Shown: positions 35,878-48,312 of the stretch, one piece after another
Layout: each line of letters opens with the position of its first letter
Numbering within the stretch: the stretch's first letter is position 1
Source of the DNA: Diorhabda sublineata
Taxonomy: Eukaryota; Arthropoda; Insecta; Coleoptera; Chrysomelidae
Assembly: GCF_026230105.1 (NCBI RefSeq)
Contig: NC_079474.1
Span: forward strand, 27,542,294-27,606,293
Length of the DNA: 64,000 nucleotides
Direction: 5' to 3'
Made by a program: the position numbers and the translations under genes
Notes under the pieces: model-generated
What the model was told of the DNA's origin: nothing
The model's input: only the letters and a program-made list of their open reading frames with translations
The model's database searches: none

Positions 35878-36336
35878 GGTAATTATACATTTTCACGGTC
35901 ACCTGGTTTTTTGGCTCTAGAAAATCGAAAAATGGACGGATTTTAATGATCTTGGCCCCAAAATGTTCCATTTTACGGCGGATTTATAAAAAAAATTAGT
36001 AGAAATAGCTGGAATGAAAATTTCTCATAGTTTTACTGTTTTAAATCGTAAAAAAAACGGTTTTGCAAAATAATCCTTTACAAAAAATTATCTCATTATC
36101 AGATAAAGTTCTTATATTTTTTTTTGTATTCTACATAAATTTTTTCAGTTTTTTCAGTTTTTATAGCTTAAAATGAAATCGATGAAAAACAATCAATTTT
36201 CGTGAATAGTTTCGTACTATATTCTATTTAATCCGCCGTAAAATGAAACATTTTGAGACCAAGATCATTAAAATCCATCCATTTTTCGATTTTCTAGAGC
36301 CAAAAAACCAGGTGACCGTGAAAGTGTATAATTACC
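35878..36336. mobile_element. MITE-like element with long TIRs and 8-bp target duplication
   Basis: The 459-bp element has near-perfect terminal inverted repeats about 110 bp long that start GGTAATTATACA. Shared inner blocks include CACGGTCACCTGGTTTTTTG, CTCTAGAAAATCGAAAAATG and ACATTTTACGGCGGATT-like ends. I count only about five or six mismatches. CTAAAGTT flanks both sides (35870-35877 and 36337-36344), an 8-bp target-site duplication. It has no coding capacity, so it must be mobilised in trans. An 8-bp duplication suggests hAT, P or Merlin chemistry, but the tips match none I can name. Confidence 0.9.
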
Positions 36337-36750
36337 CTAAAGTTCCAAATGTTTTAGAGAAGCTTGATATAATTATGATGAGGCGATAGTCTTTCAAAAA
36401 ACGGAAAAACCCATCCAGTTTCCCATATCATCAGAAAACTACCACGAGAGATTAAATAGATAACACAATGGTTTTGCAGATGCACAGTATCGTAGTAGAA
36501 CTGTCAGGATAAAATAAAATGTTTGGTTTTATTTTTTTGAGGTTAGTGAAAACTGTCCACTCATTTGTTTTACATAAATTACTCTACTGATAATTTTCGA
36601 ATAACGTCTTTATTAGATCAATTGTTATGAAGCGCACCTGCAGTCTGAACGTTCGGTTTTTTGCAATGAATATTTTTTTAATGTATCATGTTTTTGTGCG
36701 TTTAGCAATGTACAGCTAATATAGTATCGGACTCGGTTTATTTCTTTTAA

Positions 36751-37081
36751 GCCGCTTGACATGATGCAATACAACGTGCAATGCAATGCAGGACGCAATA
36801 TTTCTTGATCAAAAGCATGCGCAGATGAAGTTCATCTGATTGTTTCATGCAAGATCTTGACATTATCGGTTTTGTGCCATTTTTATTGCGTGCAAGAAGT
36901 TGCAATCTAGTTACTTTTGGCTTAACAGATCAGCTGACACTCAATAAGCTTTGGTATTTTCATTATTAAACTAGGTACAAAATATTGGATAAAATTTGAG
37001 GTTAGGAATTTGTTTACTTATACTGTTTATAGAGACTTGCATGCAATTTCTTGCGCGTTGTATTACATTATGTCAAGCGGC
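36751..37081. mobile_element. MITE-like element with GCCGCTTGACA ends
   Basis: The inverted ends read GCCGCTTGACATGATGCAAT (left) and GCCGCTTGACATAATGTAAT (right, on the other strand), both then continuing with ACAACG.GCAA. The TIR is about 35-40 bp and the span about 330 bp. The flanks are TTTTAA on the left and CTTTAA on the right, so the insertion target is TTAA-like or TTTAA. This would suit piggyBac- or Kolobok-type mobilisation. No coding sequence. Precise ends are uncertain by one base on the right. Confidence 0.75.
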
Positions 37082-37089
37082 CTTTAAGC

Positions 37090-40000
37090 AATATCTTCAA
37101 CACTCCAGTTTTTCTAAATTTCTCCTGTTCAGCTCTTTCCGTTTATTATTACCTCCTAGACTTTCTTTGTCATAATATTTTCGTGAATTCTATGATCATA
37201 GCCGCCTATCCAGCGCCAGTTATGGAAGGATTTATTTTAATGTCACGTGCTGCCTCGTTCCAAATACGGTCTTATCTTCTATTATTTTTTTTATATTTTC
37301 AAATACTACCATTTCTTCTTCTTCTTCTTATTCATTTTGAAGATCTCATTTCAGTACTGATTATTTTACTTTTATTTTGTTTTGTTAGTATCCGGATTAG
37401 TTGCCAAACCACTACATTGAAATATATCATTAAAATTATATATATCGCTCAAATTTATATCCATTTTATTATCTTAAAATAATCTTATTGGGTTATTTCT
37501 GCTATTTTGTGGTTTGTCAATCCTGCAGATGCATAATTGCCACACCATGTATGTGCTTAAACATTATTATAAAGTTAAATCGTATGGTCATAACGGAGCA
37601 CAGACCCTGGGTTTACTACACCCAGTCCGGCACTAGATTATCGCACTTGGATATTGTGAGAGAAGAAATATTAAAAGCAGAAATAAAAAAATCAAAATAC
37701 GTCTCTATTTTCTTCCTATAAACTTATATATACATATATATCAATTGATACATAATGATGCTGCATGAAGACAAAATTTTGATCACAAAAAAACACATAA
37801 ATTAAAATGACATATATTCACATAAGTAACTGTCCATCAATTGAGAATGAATCTATTTTGGCTGTAGTTGACAGCTTTTGTGCTAATAATTTCTGTTCGA
37901 TCTTCTAATTCCGTTTTATTTTCGGACGTGATAAGTGTCTCAGGAACATCTATTAAAATAGGTGGAGCTGCTGATCTGTCCTCCACAGCGTACAAGAAAC
38001 ATTTACATGAGTGCCACAAAACACCCCCTGTTGTTTTGGTACCCTACCAACAATGTTTGGGGAATAGTGCAAATAATTGTTCCAATCTACAATAGTACTG
38101 TAGTTGATACCAAGTTTATGTTCTCAAGTAGTGAGTTTTTGTTTTTTTTAATAAATTTAAGAGTGACGTTCGTATAATAGAACCTAACCAATGAGAAAAC
38201 AAGGAAGGGAATTACGATGGAGTTTTTGTGGAAAATTCTTCTTCCATGTAATAACAATGCATCGGAGATAAAAATTCAATTTCCGTATAAAACTGACATG
38301 TTCAAAAAAAGCAATCAACAGTTCAATCTGTTCCAGAAGAAAGAATTAGAGGCATTTGCTTAAGAAGCATTATTCTCTCGAAATGCTCATCTTCAAGGTT
38401 ATGATATTTACGCCATTCGGTAAAATGAAGAAAGATGTTCAATTACCCAATTTTGTGACATTTTTCAATGAGAGATCTTCCACCAAATCCTTAACTGAAT
38501 TATTATAACTTTTACGACAGTCGCCAAGATGAGGTTTTCGCTTACAAATCAATATTCAATCTGCTTATAGAATTAATCAAGGTGATGTAGAAAAAAACTT
38601 ATCACACCTATTCTGAATGTGTGAGTTCCCATACTCATCCGCTTGCTCAAAGAAACAAAATTTATTCTTTCATAGAATGTATTGTGACTCTTCTATTTTT
38701 TATCCAGTACAACTTGCTATAACTGATTTTTGTAATAAGATGTCTTCCTTCAAATACGGTGAAGAGAACTCAAAAACAGTTAACAAGCAACTACCAAAAA
38801 TTCTCAGAGGGTACATCACCATAGACTGCACGGTAAGCAGCGTCGACTCATCAGCTCTTGGATAACGTCTTAACGAACGATGACTTAATATACGAGGAAG
38901 AAACGAGATTAGATGGAGACGGTTTTTTAGAACAAACGTGAGGTATAGTAAATTGGAACGTCATTATATTTAAAGAATTAAGATGATTTTACTCTAGCTG
39001 ATATAAGGTTGACATTCATTGGGAAGAATAATAGAGGTCCAAAATCTGGGTTTGAACTGAATTTATAGTAATTCGTTTTCCTCTTTCTAAGTTAGTTACT
39101 GGATCATTAAAAACTACTTTAGAAACATTTCTTAATTCTTAGAACAAGTTGAGTACGTGAGAGATATGGATGTCAGACAAACCACCGTACCAGAAATCCA
39201 TGATTTGTAGAGCTTGAATATTCATTAAATCGATCAGAATATATCTTAACCCTCTTGGTTACCAATGATGATGAGCACCACTGTCTATAAACCACCAATC
39301 GATGTTTGCAAAGGAAGCAATTCGATGTATTCAAATATTTTCTACACAATAAAACTAAATAACAAAATCGATTAATGATTGGATTCATGATCACAACTTG
39401 CAAATAAATTTATGAAAACAAGTACTAAACACTTCTAATAATATTAAAAATTTTTCTTTAAGTTGTCTATTTAGAGCTCGTCTTGAGTAATTTTATTGCA
39501 TACCATATCTATTGAAAGGCGCTTATCCTCATTAAAGCTATAAATAACTTAAATAAAAACAAATCTTACTCGGAATAATCACTAGGAGGTATCATGTAGA
39601 CCAGAGCGTGTCTTCTTACATCAAGACAACCTTGATGGTATTTTCGAGGAAGGCAGTAATTATAATCTCAACTGGAGATGAATAAGTTTAAAATAATATT
39701 TTAATTGAACGGTATTTTTTTGACTGGTTGATTGACTTTATCTATTTAAAAGATTTTAGGGAGACACATCTATTAAAATTATATTATGATATCAATTCAA
39801 CATACTTTTTTGATGATACAAGGTTTGCAAAAATTTATGGTTGTGTGGTGAGAGCATCCATATGAAATATTATTTAAACCAATAACGGGAGAGCTTAAGA
39901 ATACGATTCTTATCACAAAACCGTTCAATTCGTACTATAATACATAGAAACAGAATGATATATATGACTAATTTGGTGTTAGAAAAGGTCAGTCCATATT

Positions 40001-40375
40001 AGTTTTACATTTAGAGCTTCGGACTTACTGGATACAAAGATATACAAATAATTATTATTATTATTCATATACATATAATTAGAAAAAAAATTAAGCATTC
40101 GAGCAAAACTATGTATTATAAAAGGTGTATTGAAATATTGAGAGTGATGAACCATACCCCTCGGTTGTCTGTTGTCCTTATAAAAAATGGCGTCAAATTA
40201 AAAAGCACAAGGTTGTGATGAAATGGTCAAAATATTTTTCTACGAGAAATACCTTTATTATTATAAAACTAAGTACCAAGACAAGTTATTGTAGAAATGT
40301 TATATATTTTCAATGGATTTTTGTTTATAAATAACTGAATAAGACTTTGCAATATTTCACTAAACACATGTGCTG
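37090..40375. other. Unassigned AT-rich DNA with a TTC run
   Basis: The 143-codon plus-strand frame at 37051-37482 is Leu/Ile/Phe-rich, starts inside the MITE and looks like AT-rich noise. A (TTC)n run lies at 37315-37330. Frames at 37488-37721, 37868-38095 and 38617-38865 have no motif I can name. A short (ATT)n run lies near 40050-40070. Confidence 0.35.
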
Positions 40376-40380
40376 AACCC

Positions 40381-40753
40381 ACTGTTTACACCACCATTAC
40401 ACCAACACTCACAATTACACTGTCTGACGCAGGTAAACTAAAACCTATTAACCTTACTTACCTATTTATACTATTTATTTCGCGAAAATTAATTCCAGTG
40501 GGAAAATCTCTTTGGCGGAAATCCTAACATTTATTCCTTGACTACTAAGCTACAGAATGGGTTGGAAGGAATTGGCCCTTTGTATCTATTTAAGTTACTC
40601 TTACATTTAGCAATTCCAATGCTCTCAAATGCATCCAACAATTCATTATTAGATACATTTTTTTAATATTAGTCTCTGAAGACGATAACTTGGTTATCGA
40701 AACGCGCGTCAGACAGTGTAATTGTGAGTGTTGGTTCAAACAATGTGTTCAGT
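40381..40753. repeat. Small element with inverted ends, related to 10094-10175
   Basis: Left arm 40381-40430 contains CCAACACTCACAATTACACT and GTCTGACGC. The right arm, 40708-40753, is its reverse complement apart from a block of about 14 bp missing in the right copy. Next to the right arm is AACTTGGTTATCGAAACGCG, which the copy at 10094-10175 also carries. The span is about 370 bp. This could be a MITE or two retroelement tails in opposite orientation. Confidence 0.55.
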
Positions 40754-40769
40754 ATGATTATTTTCTTTT

Positions 40770-43720
40770 TATTTTTCAATATTTGTTTCTAATTTTCAAA
40801 ATTCCACCCTTCCATTCCAAGTATCTCAACATTTATCCCAAATATTGACTAACTTCCAAAAGGAAATGTAATTAGTTTTCCCATTGAATGCTTCACTAAT
40901 TAGTAGGATTTTTTTGTGAATTTGATAATAAAATAATTGTTATAACAATAACAGAAATTAATAAATGACGATATTGAGCAAATTGTTTGTTCCAATGAAT
41001 ATTTCTTCGCTGGGTATTGTATGAGTTTGTATTCAGCTGATACGCCAACTTTTATATGAAAAATAATTTTGAACTCATTTGGTGCTTACTTGAGTAAGGT
41101 GTATATACGCCTTTAAAACAAATGATTCTTTGAAATTTTGATTTTATAATCCCTGAATATTTCTGTATATCATAAATAAAAATTTTTAGGATTAGAATAA
41201 GTCTATTACAATAAATATCATTATGTTAATCTTCTTAAGTTTACGGTTAGGATAACAAATTGTAGATGCATGTTGCAACATCTTTTACGACCAATATTTT
41301 TGTATATTTCGAATCGAAACTTTCTGGAATATTTTAAAGTTAAAAGGTCATTAATTTCTTTATACAAGTATATAGGAAAATTATATAAATAAATTTTAAA
41401 ATAGTCAAATAAAAAGTAACTATATAAGGTATAAATATCCATTAATAGATTTAAGAAACTTAAATAGCTCTAAAAGGTTGAAAACATTTTTTAAATAATT
41501 CTCTTATAATATACAAAGTGGAAAGTTGTAAGGGTATAAAGTTTGTTATTAATAAAGACAGTTTTATAAAGCAAATGATTGCTTGTTTTAGTATCTATGT
41601 TATTCATAATTTTCTATAGTCTGAAGTCTACTCAAAAAATAAAATCGAGCAATAATGATGGTTTTGTACCGTTCTTATTGAACCAGTCCATGTTTTAGCA
41701 AATCAATTATATACCCACTATCTATCTGGAGTGAAGTAAAGTAGCTCCATCTTGTTGAAAATAAATAAGATCCTGCAAAATCATGTTATCAGCTTATAGG
41801 CGCTATTCTTGGGTTGGGGTGCGAGAAGCACACGTGCATTGAGAAAACACACATTTAGAAAACATTTCTTGTATCTAGCGCACACTACCTGTGTCGATTC
41901 CGAAAGATCGTTCGACGAGCGCACAAGAAAATTTGATCTGCCGAAATGAGTCCTAGAGCTGGGCAAATAAACTAACTTTTGAATAATTATTATCATTAAA
42001 ATAAAAATTATTTTTTCTAAGAATGAGTGTATTTTTGGTATTAGGTTCAAAATAATTAAAAAATTGCGTATTGTGAATTTTCCACAAAAAAGCTTTTTAA
42101 TTTAAGAATGGTTAGGTTAGGTTAGGAGACTATGATTATTGATGAGTAAGTATCAACTCTGTTACTCTGTTGTTAACTCTTTTATAATTTTTCTTCTTTT
42201 ATTTACAGTAATAAACATTCCAAGCTAAATACAGGGATTGAAGATACCGCTGCAAATGTGCGCTCGATGCACCCTATGTAATCTGTGCGCTCTACACACG
42301 TCCGCTCGATGCATGCATTCAGTCTTAGTGTCGAGGGTAGTGGAGAGGTAGCACATTAAACAAGGTTCGATAACTTAAACTTACTATTAAATATCAACAA
42401 AACTATATAAACGAAAGAGTAGAAACCACGTAGCGCAACGTAAGTCTTTGGGAACGGCGCAGCTTCGCCGAGATGTCGGCGTTCGCTGTATTGAGACAGA
42501 AACAATTTCTCCAAACGCCTCCACTGGGGGAGAGGATTAGTTTAATTGTATTCTATTAGGACATTAAGAAGGTTACATGGAATTTCTTAGGTCAGATATC
42601 TCCAAAGTACGACAATCTTGTTTTTTAATAACCCATTACTGTCATGCGAATTACTGGTTATAATCATTTTTGAGCCTTGCCGGATAGGCACATTGCGCCA
42701 GATCTTGAGACTTCGTTCATTGCGGTTCATAGAAGGTTAACATGCTTACTAAGACTCGTACGTTTTCCAATTCACACCTTGTATACTAAAATATCTTACA
42801 AAAAACTATTCAGAGATTAAATACGCCTTCAATATACGTTTTAATTATTTTTTCGTTACCATAAATAAAGTATTCGTTCTAGTTATTATAAACCAGTTTA
42901 AAAAATAAAGTCATTAGCGGAATATGGTACTTATCATATTTGGAAAGTGGTCAAGAATGTTAATAATTGTGAATTTTTCTCAATTTCAAACATTAGAAGA
43001 AAACGGTATGTTTTTTACGTGAACAAATTCTACAAATAATGAAGTTATAAGAACATAAAATGCTTGTTTTTTTCTAGTTTAATATAGCCAACACTTAAAA
43101 GCAAGACGTTTTTAAATCTTATAACCTAAATAACATTCAACTAAATTAAATTGAGTATACATCCTTGTTTTCAAAATATTTACTTGGAAAATATCAGAAT
43201 AAGATGTTTAGATTCATGACTCATACTTATCTAACCTTTTGAGTATATTAGTGACTATATACCCTCGAAAAGCTATAAATAATATCAAAATATTGCTCAA
43301 TACTCACAGATTATCATTAACAACAATTAACATCAACCGATTTGCCCTTTTTGTCATTACTTAGGATCAAAGTGAGCGTAAAAGACAAATGAAGATAGAC
43401 GTGTGGGAATGTTTACTAAAGCGTATCTACCCCACTAATACCTTCAAGCTTGTGTAGATTCCTTGAGAACTCCCGATGATCGTTTTTAGTTATTAAACAA
43501 AAGCGGAACTACACAGTATTAACAAAGAAGTTATTAATAAATAATAGAAGAGTACTAAATGAAAGTAATGTTACGAAATTTACGAAACAAATTGATGCCT
43601 AACAAACAATTTGTTAGAAGTTTGAAATTTGAAACAAAAATCTATAAGTAGATACTGTTTTCAATGCTGATTCATGGTTCCGAATCTACAGTTTTAAAAT
43701 GGTAACGATATAATTTAGAA
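40770..43720. other. Unassigned AT-rich DNA; short TTAGG-like array
   Basis: No gene recognised. GGTTAGGTTAGGTTAGG at about 42109-42125 is three to four units of the insect telomere repeat TTAGG. A GC-richer patch at 42270-42540, with repeated GCTCGATGCA, has no identified function. Confidence 0.35.
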
Positions 43721-43723
43721 AAA

Positions 43724-43725
<2 letters not shown>

Positions 43726-43799
<74 letters not shown>
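43726..43799. repeat. (AT)n microsatellite
   Basis: About 37 uninterrupted AT dinucleotides. Likely length-polymorphic; no gene context. Confidence 0.98.
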
Positions 43800-43801
<2 letters not shown>

Positions 43802-44119
43802 TTTTTTCGTAATTATACAAGGCTGATTCCGATCAAATTTCACACAAAGGGGTTTTTTGATATGAGGATTCCAAAAAGTCAGTTTTCAGAAAAGAGCAAT
43901 TCATGCTTGCGTTTTAAAAACTGATATGATTCTCAGAATATCAGCGAAAAATACATGATATCTAATTATTTCTGTCACACCTTCATAATTTGCGCCTATA
44001 TTCGAGTTTTTGAAAAAAAAAACCAAAAAATTCCTGACGTGTTGTATAAAAAGTTTCAAATATACAATAATTCAAGAGATATCGTTTGCCGCATCCCTCA
44101 TTTCCTACGTTACACTTTT

Positions 44120-45111
44120 CTATGTATCTACCCGTTTTCCCGGTTAGCTAAATCTATACTGGTCTGTTCAATCCTTTCCTTCCAAGTCCTCGAGGGTCTT
44201 CCTCGTCTTCTTCTATTCTGCGGTTGATACATCAATGCTTTCTTCGGCCATCTGTTATGTTCCATCCTCATCACCTGTCCCTACCAGAGCAGTTTAGTCT
44301 GTATTCTCTCTGAAGTCGTGTATACTCGACCTGTTCTTCATTTTATATCTTCATTTCGTATATGCTCAGTTCTGGATAGCCTGCAATATCCTGTTCGTTC
44401 TGTATTCATTTACATACCGAAAGTTGCGTTTCGAGGGTTCCATGTAGTCAAAGTGACAATTCCGTACTGCAAAACACTTTCGGGACTCTCTAGAGTAGAC
44501 AACTTCAACTTCCTTAAATGTGACTCTAGCCACTTCAATCCAATAAATATTAATAATTGTCCTGGAGGTACAATCAACATTACTTTTTGCAAATAATTAA
44601 TAAATTAATATTGACATTGCAAATATCATTTAGTACATTATATTGTTCAATAAATAAAATGTTTATAATTATCTATTATTTATTTTCTTTCCTCAGTGTA
44701 ATTTAAAAAGTTTTGGATCTTATGCGTCGTCTAAAAAATCTTGTGTACGCCGCGGCTAAAATACTACTTTGTTGGACTCGACTGTTTCTCGCCTTGCTTT
44801 CGCAATTTTCCGTCAGTTGCCAGCAGTACCATCAATACGTTGAAATGGGCTCCACTATGACTTTGTATAATGTCATTTTTGTGTTTAGGTTATTTTTTTC
44901 TGACCAAAGTAATGAATTCAGAATTTTTCCCTTGTTGTTATTTCTTATATCTTCTGTTGTTCCATCTTCCGAAATTATGCTTTCTAGGTATTTAAATTCC
45001 CTACATCGTCTATTTTTAATATATTCATATTCAAACCCCATTTTGCATATTCGTCGTCCAATCTTCACAAGCTATAACAACTTGGTCGTCTGCGAAAAAT
45101 ATATTTGTTAG
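44120..45111 (-). mobile_element. RTE-like retrotransposon C-terminal half, split by foreign sequence
   Basis: From 45068 downward the minus strand reads CREFKYLESIISEDGTTED, then KILNSLLWSEKNNLNTKMTL and YKVIVEPISTY. That is the thumb region after the RT active site (YLGSIISEDG in relatives). After an unrelated stretch (about 44440-44810) the same family resumes: SRTEHIRNEDIK, TTSERIQTKLLW, a TAG stop in place of the Tyr of WYGHV, VMRMEHNRWPKKAL, and RRRRGRPSRTWKERIEQT near 44150. The order is right but the middle (EMDFWRR region) is missing or replaced. Dead copy. Confidence 0.8.
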
Positions 45112-45174
45112 GCATTTATCCTCTGTCCCAATTCCCATTCTCGTAATTTTAGTTCTCCAACTACTCAGGGCTCC

Positions 45175-45475
45175 AAGATACTGAGAAAAATAGTGGAGAT
45201 GAAGAAACTAGATAAAATACGGAACGACACAATGAGATACGAATTAAGCTACAGTTGAGATAGCTTGAACACATAGTGAGAATGAGGAGGATAGAACAGT
45301 TAAGGTGAAACAAAGAAAAAGAAGTCCTAGAAGAAAATGTAACATGGAAATAGCGAACAAACTGGAAAGAAAAGACTCAACTGAGACGGGATAATCAGGA
45401 AGCAAAGCATAGAACTAAATGGAGAAGAAATATCACCTCTACACCTATGGTAGAAGAAATAACGGATAAATAAGT
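45175..45475 (+). mobile_element. RT C-terminal fragment, plus strand
   Basis: The plus strand reads LRKIVEMKKLDKIRNDTMRY. After stops it gives a basic stretch RKCNMEIANKLERKDS, and in another frame QEAKHRTKWRRNI. These fit the C-terminal end of an insect non-LTR RT (RxDKIRNExIR .. GRP.. Dxx.W). It lies back to back with the opposite-strand fragment at 44120-45111. Weakly preserved. Confidence 0.55.
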
Positions 45476-45479
45476 GATG

Positions 45480-48310
45480 TGACTACAAAATATCGAGGTT
45501 GTTGAAGATAAGGTACATATATGTAAAACGCCATCAACGAACAACAGGAAAATAGATCAACTAATCGCTGAGAAATTGTTAAATTAAAAATTAAATTAAA
45601 AAAGCAACCCTTAGCATGTCATAAATCAAAGTAATTATGATTGTTAATAGCTTGGTATCTACGTAACGCAAACTTTGAACTCAATTTTCGTGCACTCAGA
45701 AACGTTGGATTTTATTTAAAATTATTAGAGACCGATGACAATAAAATAATGTCATAAATTAGTAACATTGTCTATGGCAAGGGTTGCTAGGATAGCGTGT
45801 AATCTTTGGACTCAATTTTTTCACTCATCATGAGATTGATTCATAATGTTGCATACCTATTAAGGAACGATGACAATACTAATTTAATAATTTTGTTCCA
45901 TTGCCCCTATCAGGTTCAACTATATTGTTTCGGAGACGCGATTTGAGAATGTGCATAAATGAAGTCTACAAGGCTTCAGCAATTTGCTGCAGGATAAGCT
46001 TATATTGTGGCACTTAGTCTTAGACGGTATACCAATGAAAACTAACGGCTCGCCTAACGGACGACTGATGATTTACTAACATTGTTCTTGGAACGTTGGG
46101 TGCTCAATATCAATAGTTATAATTTCCTACTCGTTTTATTCCGAAATGCAGAAGTAGCTTTTGAAAAATAGAAAAGTGAATATAATGTTCTCCTCAGTTT
46201 TTAGTTCCATTGACAAGGAGAAAACCAACAAAATATATATTTTTTCAAACAAATCATTATTTATTTATAATTTACGTTAATCGGATATCTGTAAAAGTAA
46301 ATTGGTTCTTCTGACTCGGACGCCACTGTTTTCTTGAGAACTGATGTTTTCTTTCAACTATTGACTTTTTTCACTGTGCAACCCGTGCGTGTCTATTATG
46401 CATGGATTACCGCTTGATCATAAGATATGCATCTTGTTGTGTTCGATATCTAATAATAACAAAAAAATTGATAAGGTGTTTTTATCACGCGGATATCTCG
46501 TTGCTTTCGGTTAATCAACGGATTTGCTCCAATATTTCAAGCATAAATTTATAATCACGGAAGTATTAACTAACTTGTGAGAACAACCACACTTAATTTA
46601 CGACTGGTCCTTGTAATTTAATTGATCCATCATATTCAACCAAAATAAGCTATACGGCTGCAAGTAACTTAACAATTTCTGTACATTTTTCTCATAGTTA
46701 CAAGAAATTATAACAGGTGAGAATACTTATTATGATTTAGGAACTGACCTTGTTAATAATAGTTTTAATTGTCGTTTCCTTTGTTACAGGTATGTAAATT
46801 TTGTAAATACACACATTCATTTTATATGAATTGTAGTGTAAGCACATTTAGAATAAACCATAAAACTTTTCTTACAGAAAAAATCATTGGAAATTATCTC
46901 ATATATCTATTTTTTACTTCTACCTTCTACATCCTTCAACGTTTAACACTTATCTATCTCAAATCTAAACATTTGACTTTTTGTGGCTTACAAGTGTATA
47001 ACCAACCTGTTTTTCAATTCATTAATATCATCAAGACGTTACCTACTACCGGAAGGAGTTCGATTGTGCAGAACTAACTCTTTTATCTATAATTAGACTT
47101 TCCGGTACATGCACTGACCCATGAAAGGTACCGAACAATGGGTCCAACTTCACATCTGACCTAATAGACCTTGAACCGTCTTATTCCATCCATTTCCTTT
47201 AGTAAAAAGAAGAAGGAAAAAGAAGGTGAATATTGCCCTACGCGATTTGTTTTTTAATTAAAGGAAGACTGATATTTTATAAATAGAAAAGTTAGCAGAG
47301 AAATCAAAATGTACGTTCTGAGAAGAATGTGTGAAATATATTGATGTTAATATGACAATAGTTTAAAGTATACACCAAGTAAGAAAAATTACATATTTCT
47401 TCATACAGCAGAATTTGGTAGGAGCCCAAAGCAAGTGCCCTGAATAAAGCATCATTTGTACTGTTTGCATTACTGGAATACATATGCTGTATTTCTACAT
47501 TCTGTATTATTAATTCATATTCTTATCTAAAATATTGAAATTATAAATGTAATGCGAGCCCAGTTGGTATAAATACGTTCGAGAAAATGTACTTCTTAGT
47601 TGGTGATTGGTGAACCAAAGGAATATACAATACTTCTTGTTCTTGGTTGACAAAATCATAGCACACGTAAAAAAAAAGCGCCTACAAGAATAGGTGAGTG
47701 TTACTTTCATCAATTTATTATTTATAAAAAGACAATTGATGAGAGAATTATACCTACTACAAGCCTCACCGAAATATCCACCTTATTTCATAGAATAACT
47801 ACTAAATCGCAAAGTATTCATATTAGCAATTGTTCTAATTGTAGTAATAATCTTAATGTATATAAAATCTAATACTTAAAATAGGATTTTTATACTGTTT
47901 TATTGAAACTGAAAAGTTCCATTAAAAATAGAATGATTGTGTCAGCCCACTGCTATTTTATTTAAATAATGAATGTTTTTGAAATTAGTTTCAAATATAT
48001 GGCTACATAAGTTTGAAAAATTTTTTGTTAAGGTATAGTAGAGGAAATTATATATGTACATACTTCAAGAGGAAAGTGCGTTTCTTCCTTCTCCGGATAT
48101 CAACGTATTTACTGAAGGATCACATTTTCCTTTGGAATCTAAATAGTTATTTACAACTATCATGTAATCTATGGACTATTGACAAGAAATGACTTTTCAA
48201 TAGTAAAGATTTGACGCTCAAAGATTGAGGTTACAAGGGAAACAGTAGTAAACCAATTTAGTATCAGCACTTCCTTGGACATTCTAAAGATATCACACAT
48301 CTCCATTTGA
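45480..48310. other. Unassigned AT-rich DNA
   Basis: No recognised coding sequence or repeats; the plus-strand frame 46769-47077 is motif-free. Sparse purine runs near 47215 are the only composition change noticed. Confidence 0.35.
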
Positions 48311-48312
48311 AG

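Noticed and set aside
37051..37482. 143-codon plus-strand open frame
   Set aside because: Starts inside a MITE, is dominated by Leu/Ile/Phe from AT-rich sequence, and has no domain.
37596..37660. RPWVYYTQSGTRLSHLDIV, resembling the end of a retrotransposon endonuclease
   Set aside because: Only one short block matches loosely and no neighbouring RT or endonuclease motif supports it.
41950..41970. TAGAGCTGGGCAAA, resembling a hAT-type tip
   Set aside because: No inverted partner and no 8-bp duplication found nearby.
42270..42540. GC-richer patch, possible regulatory island
   Set aside because: No promoter motif, exon or repeat partner; the composition change alone is not enough.
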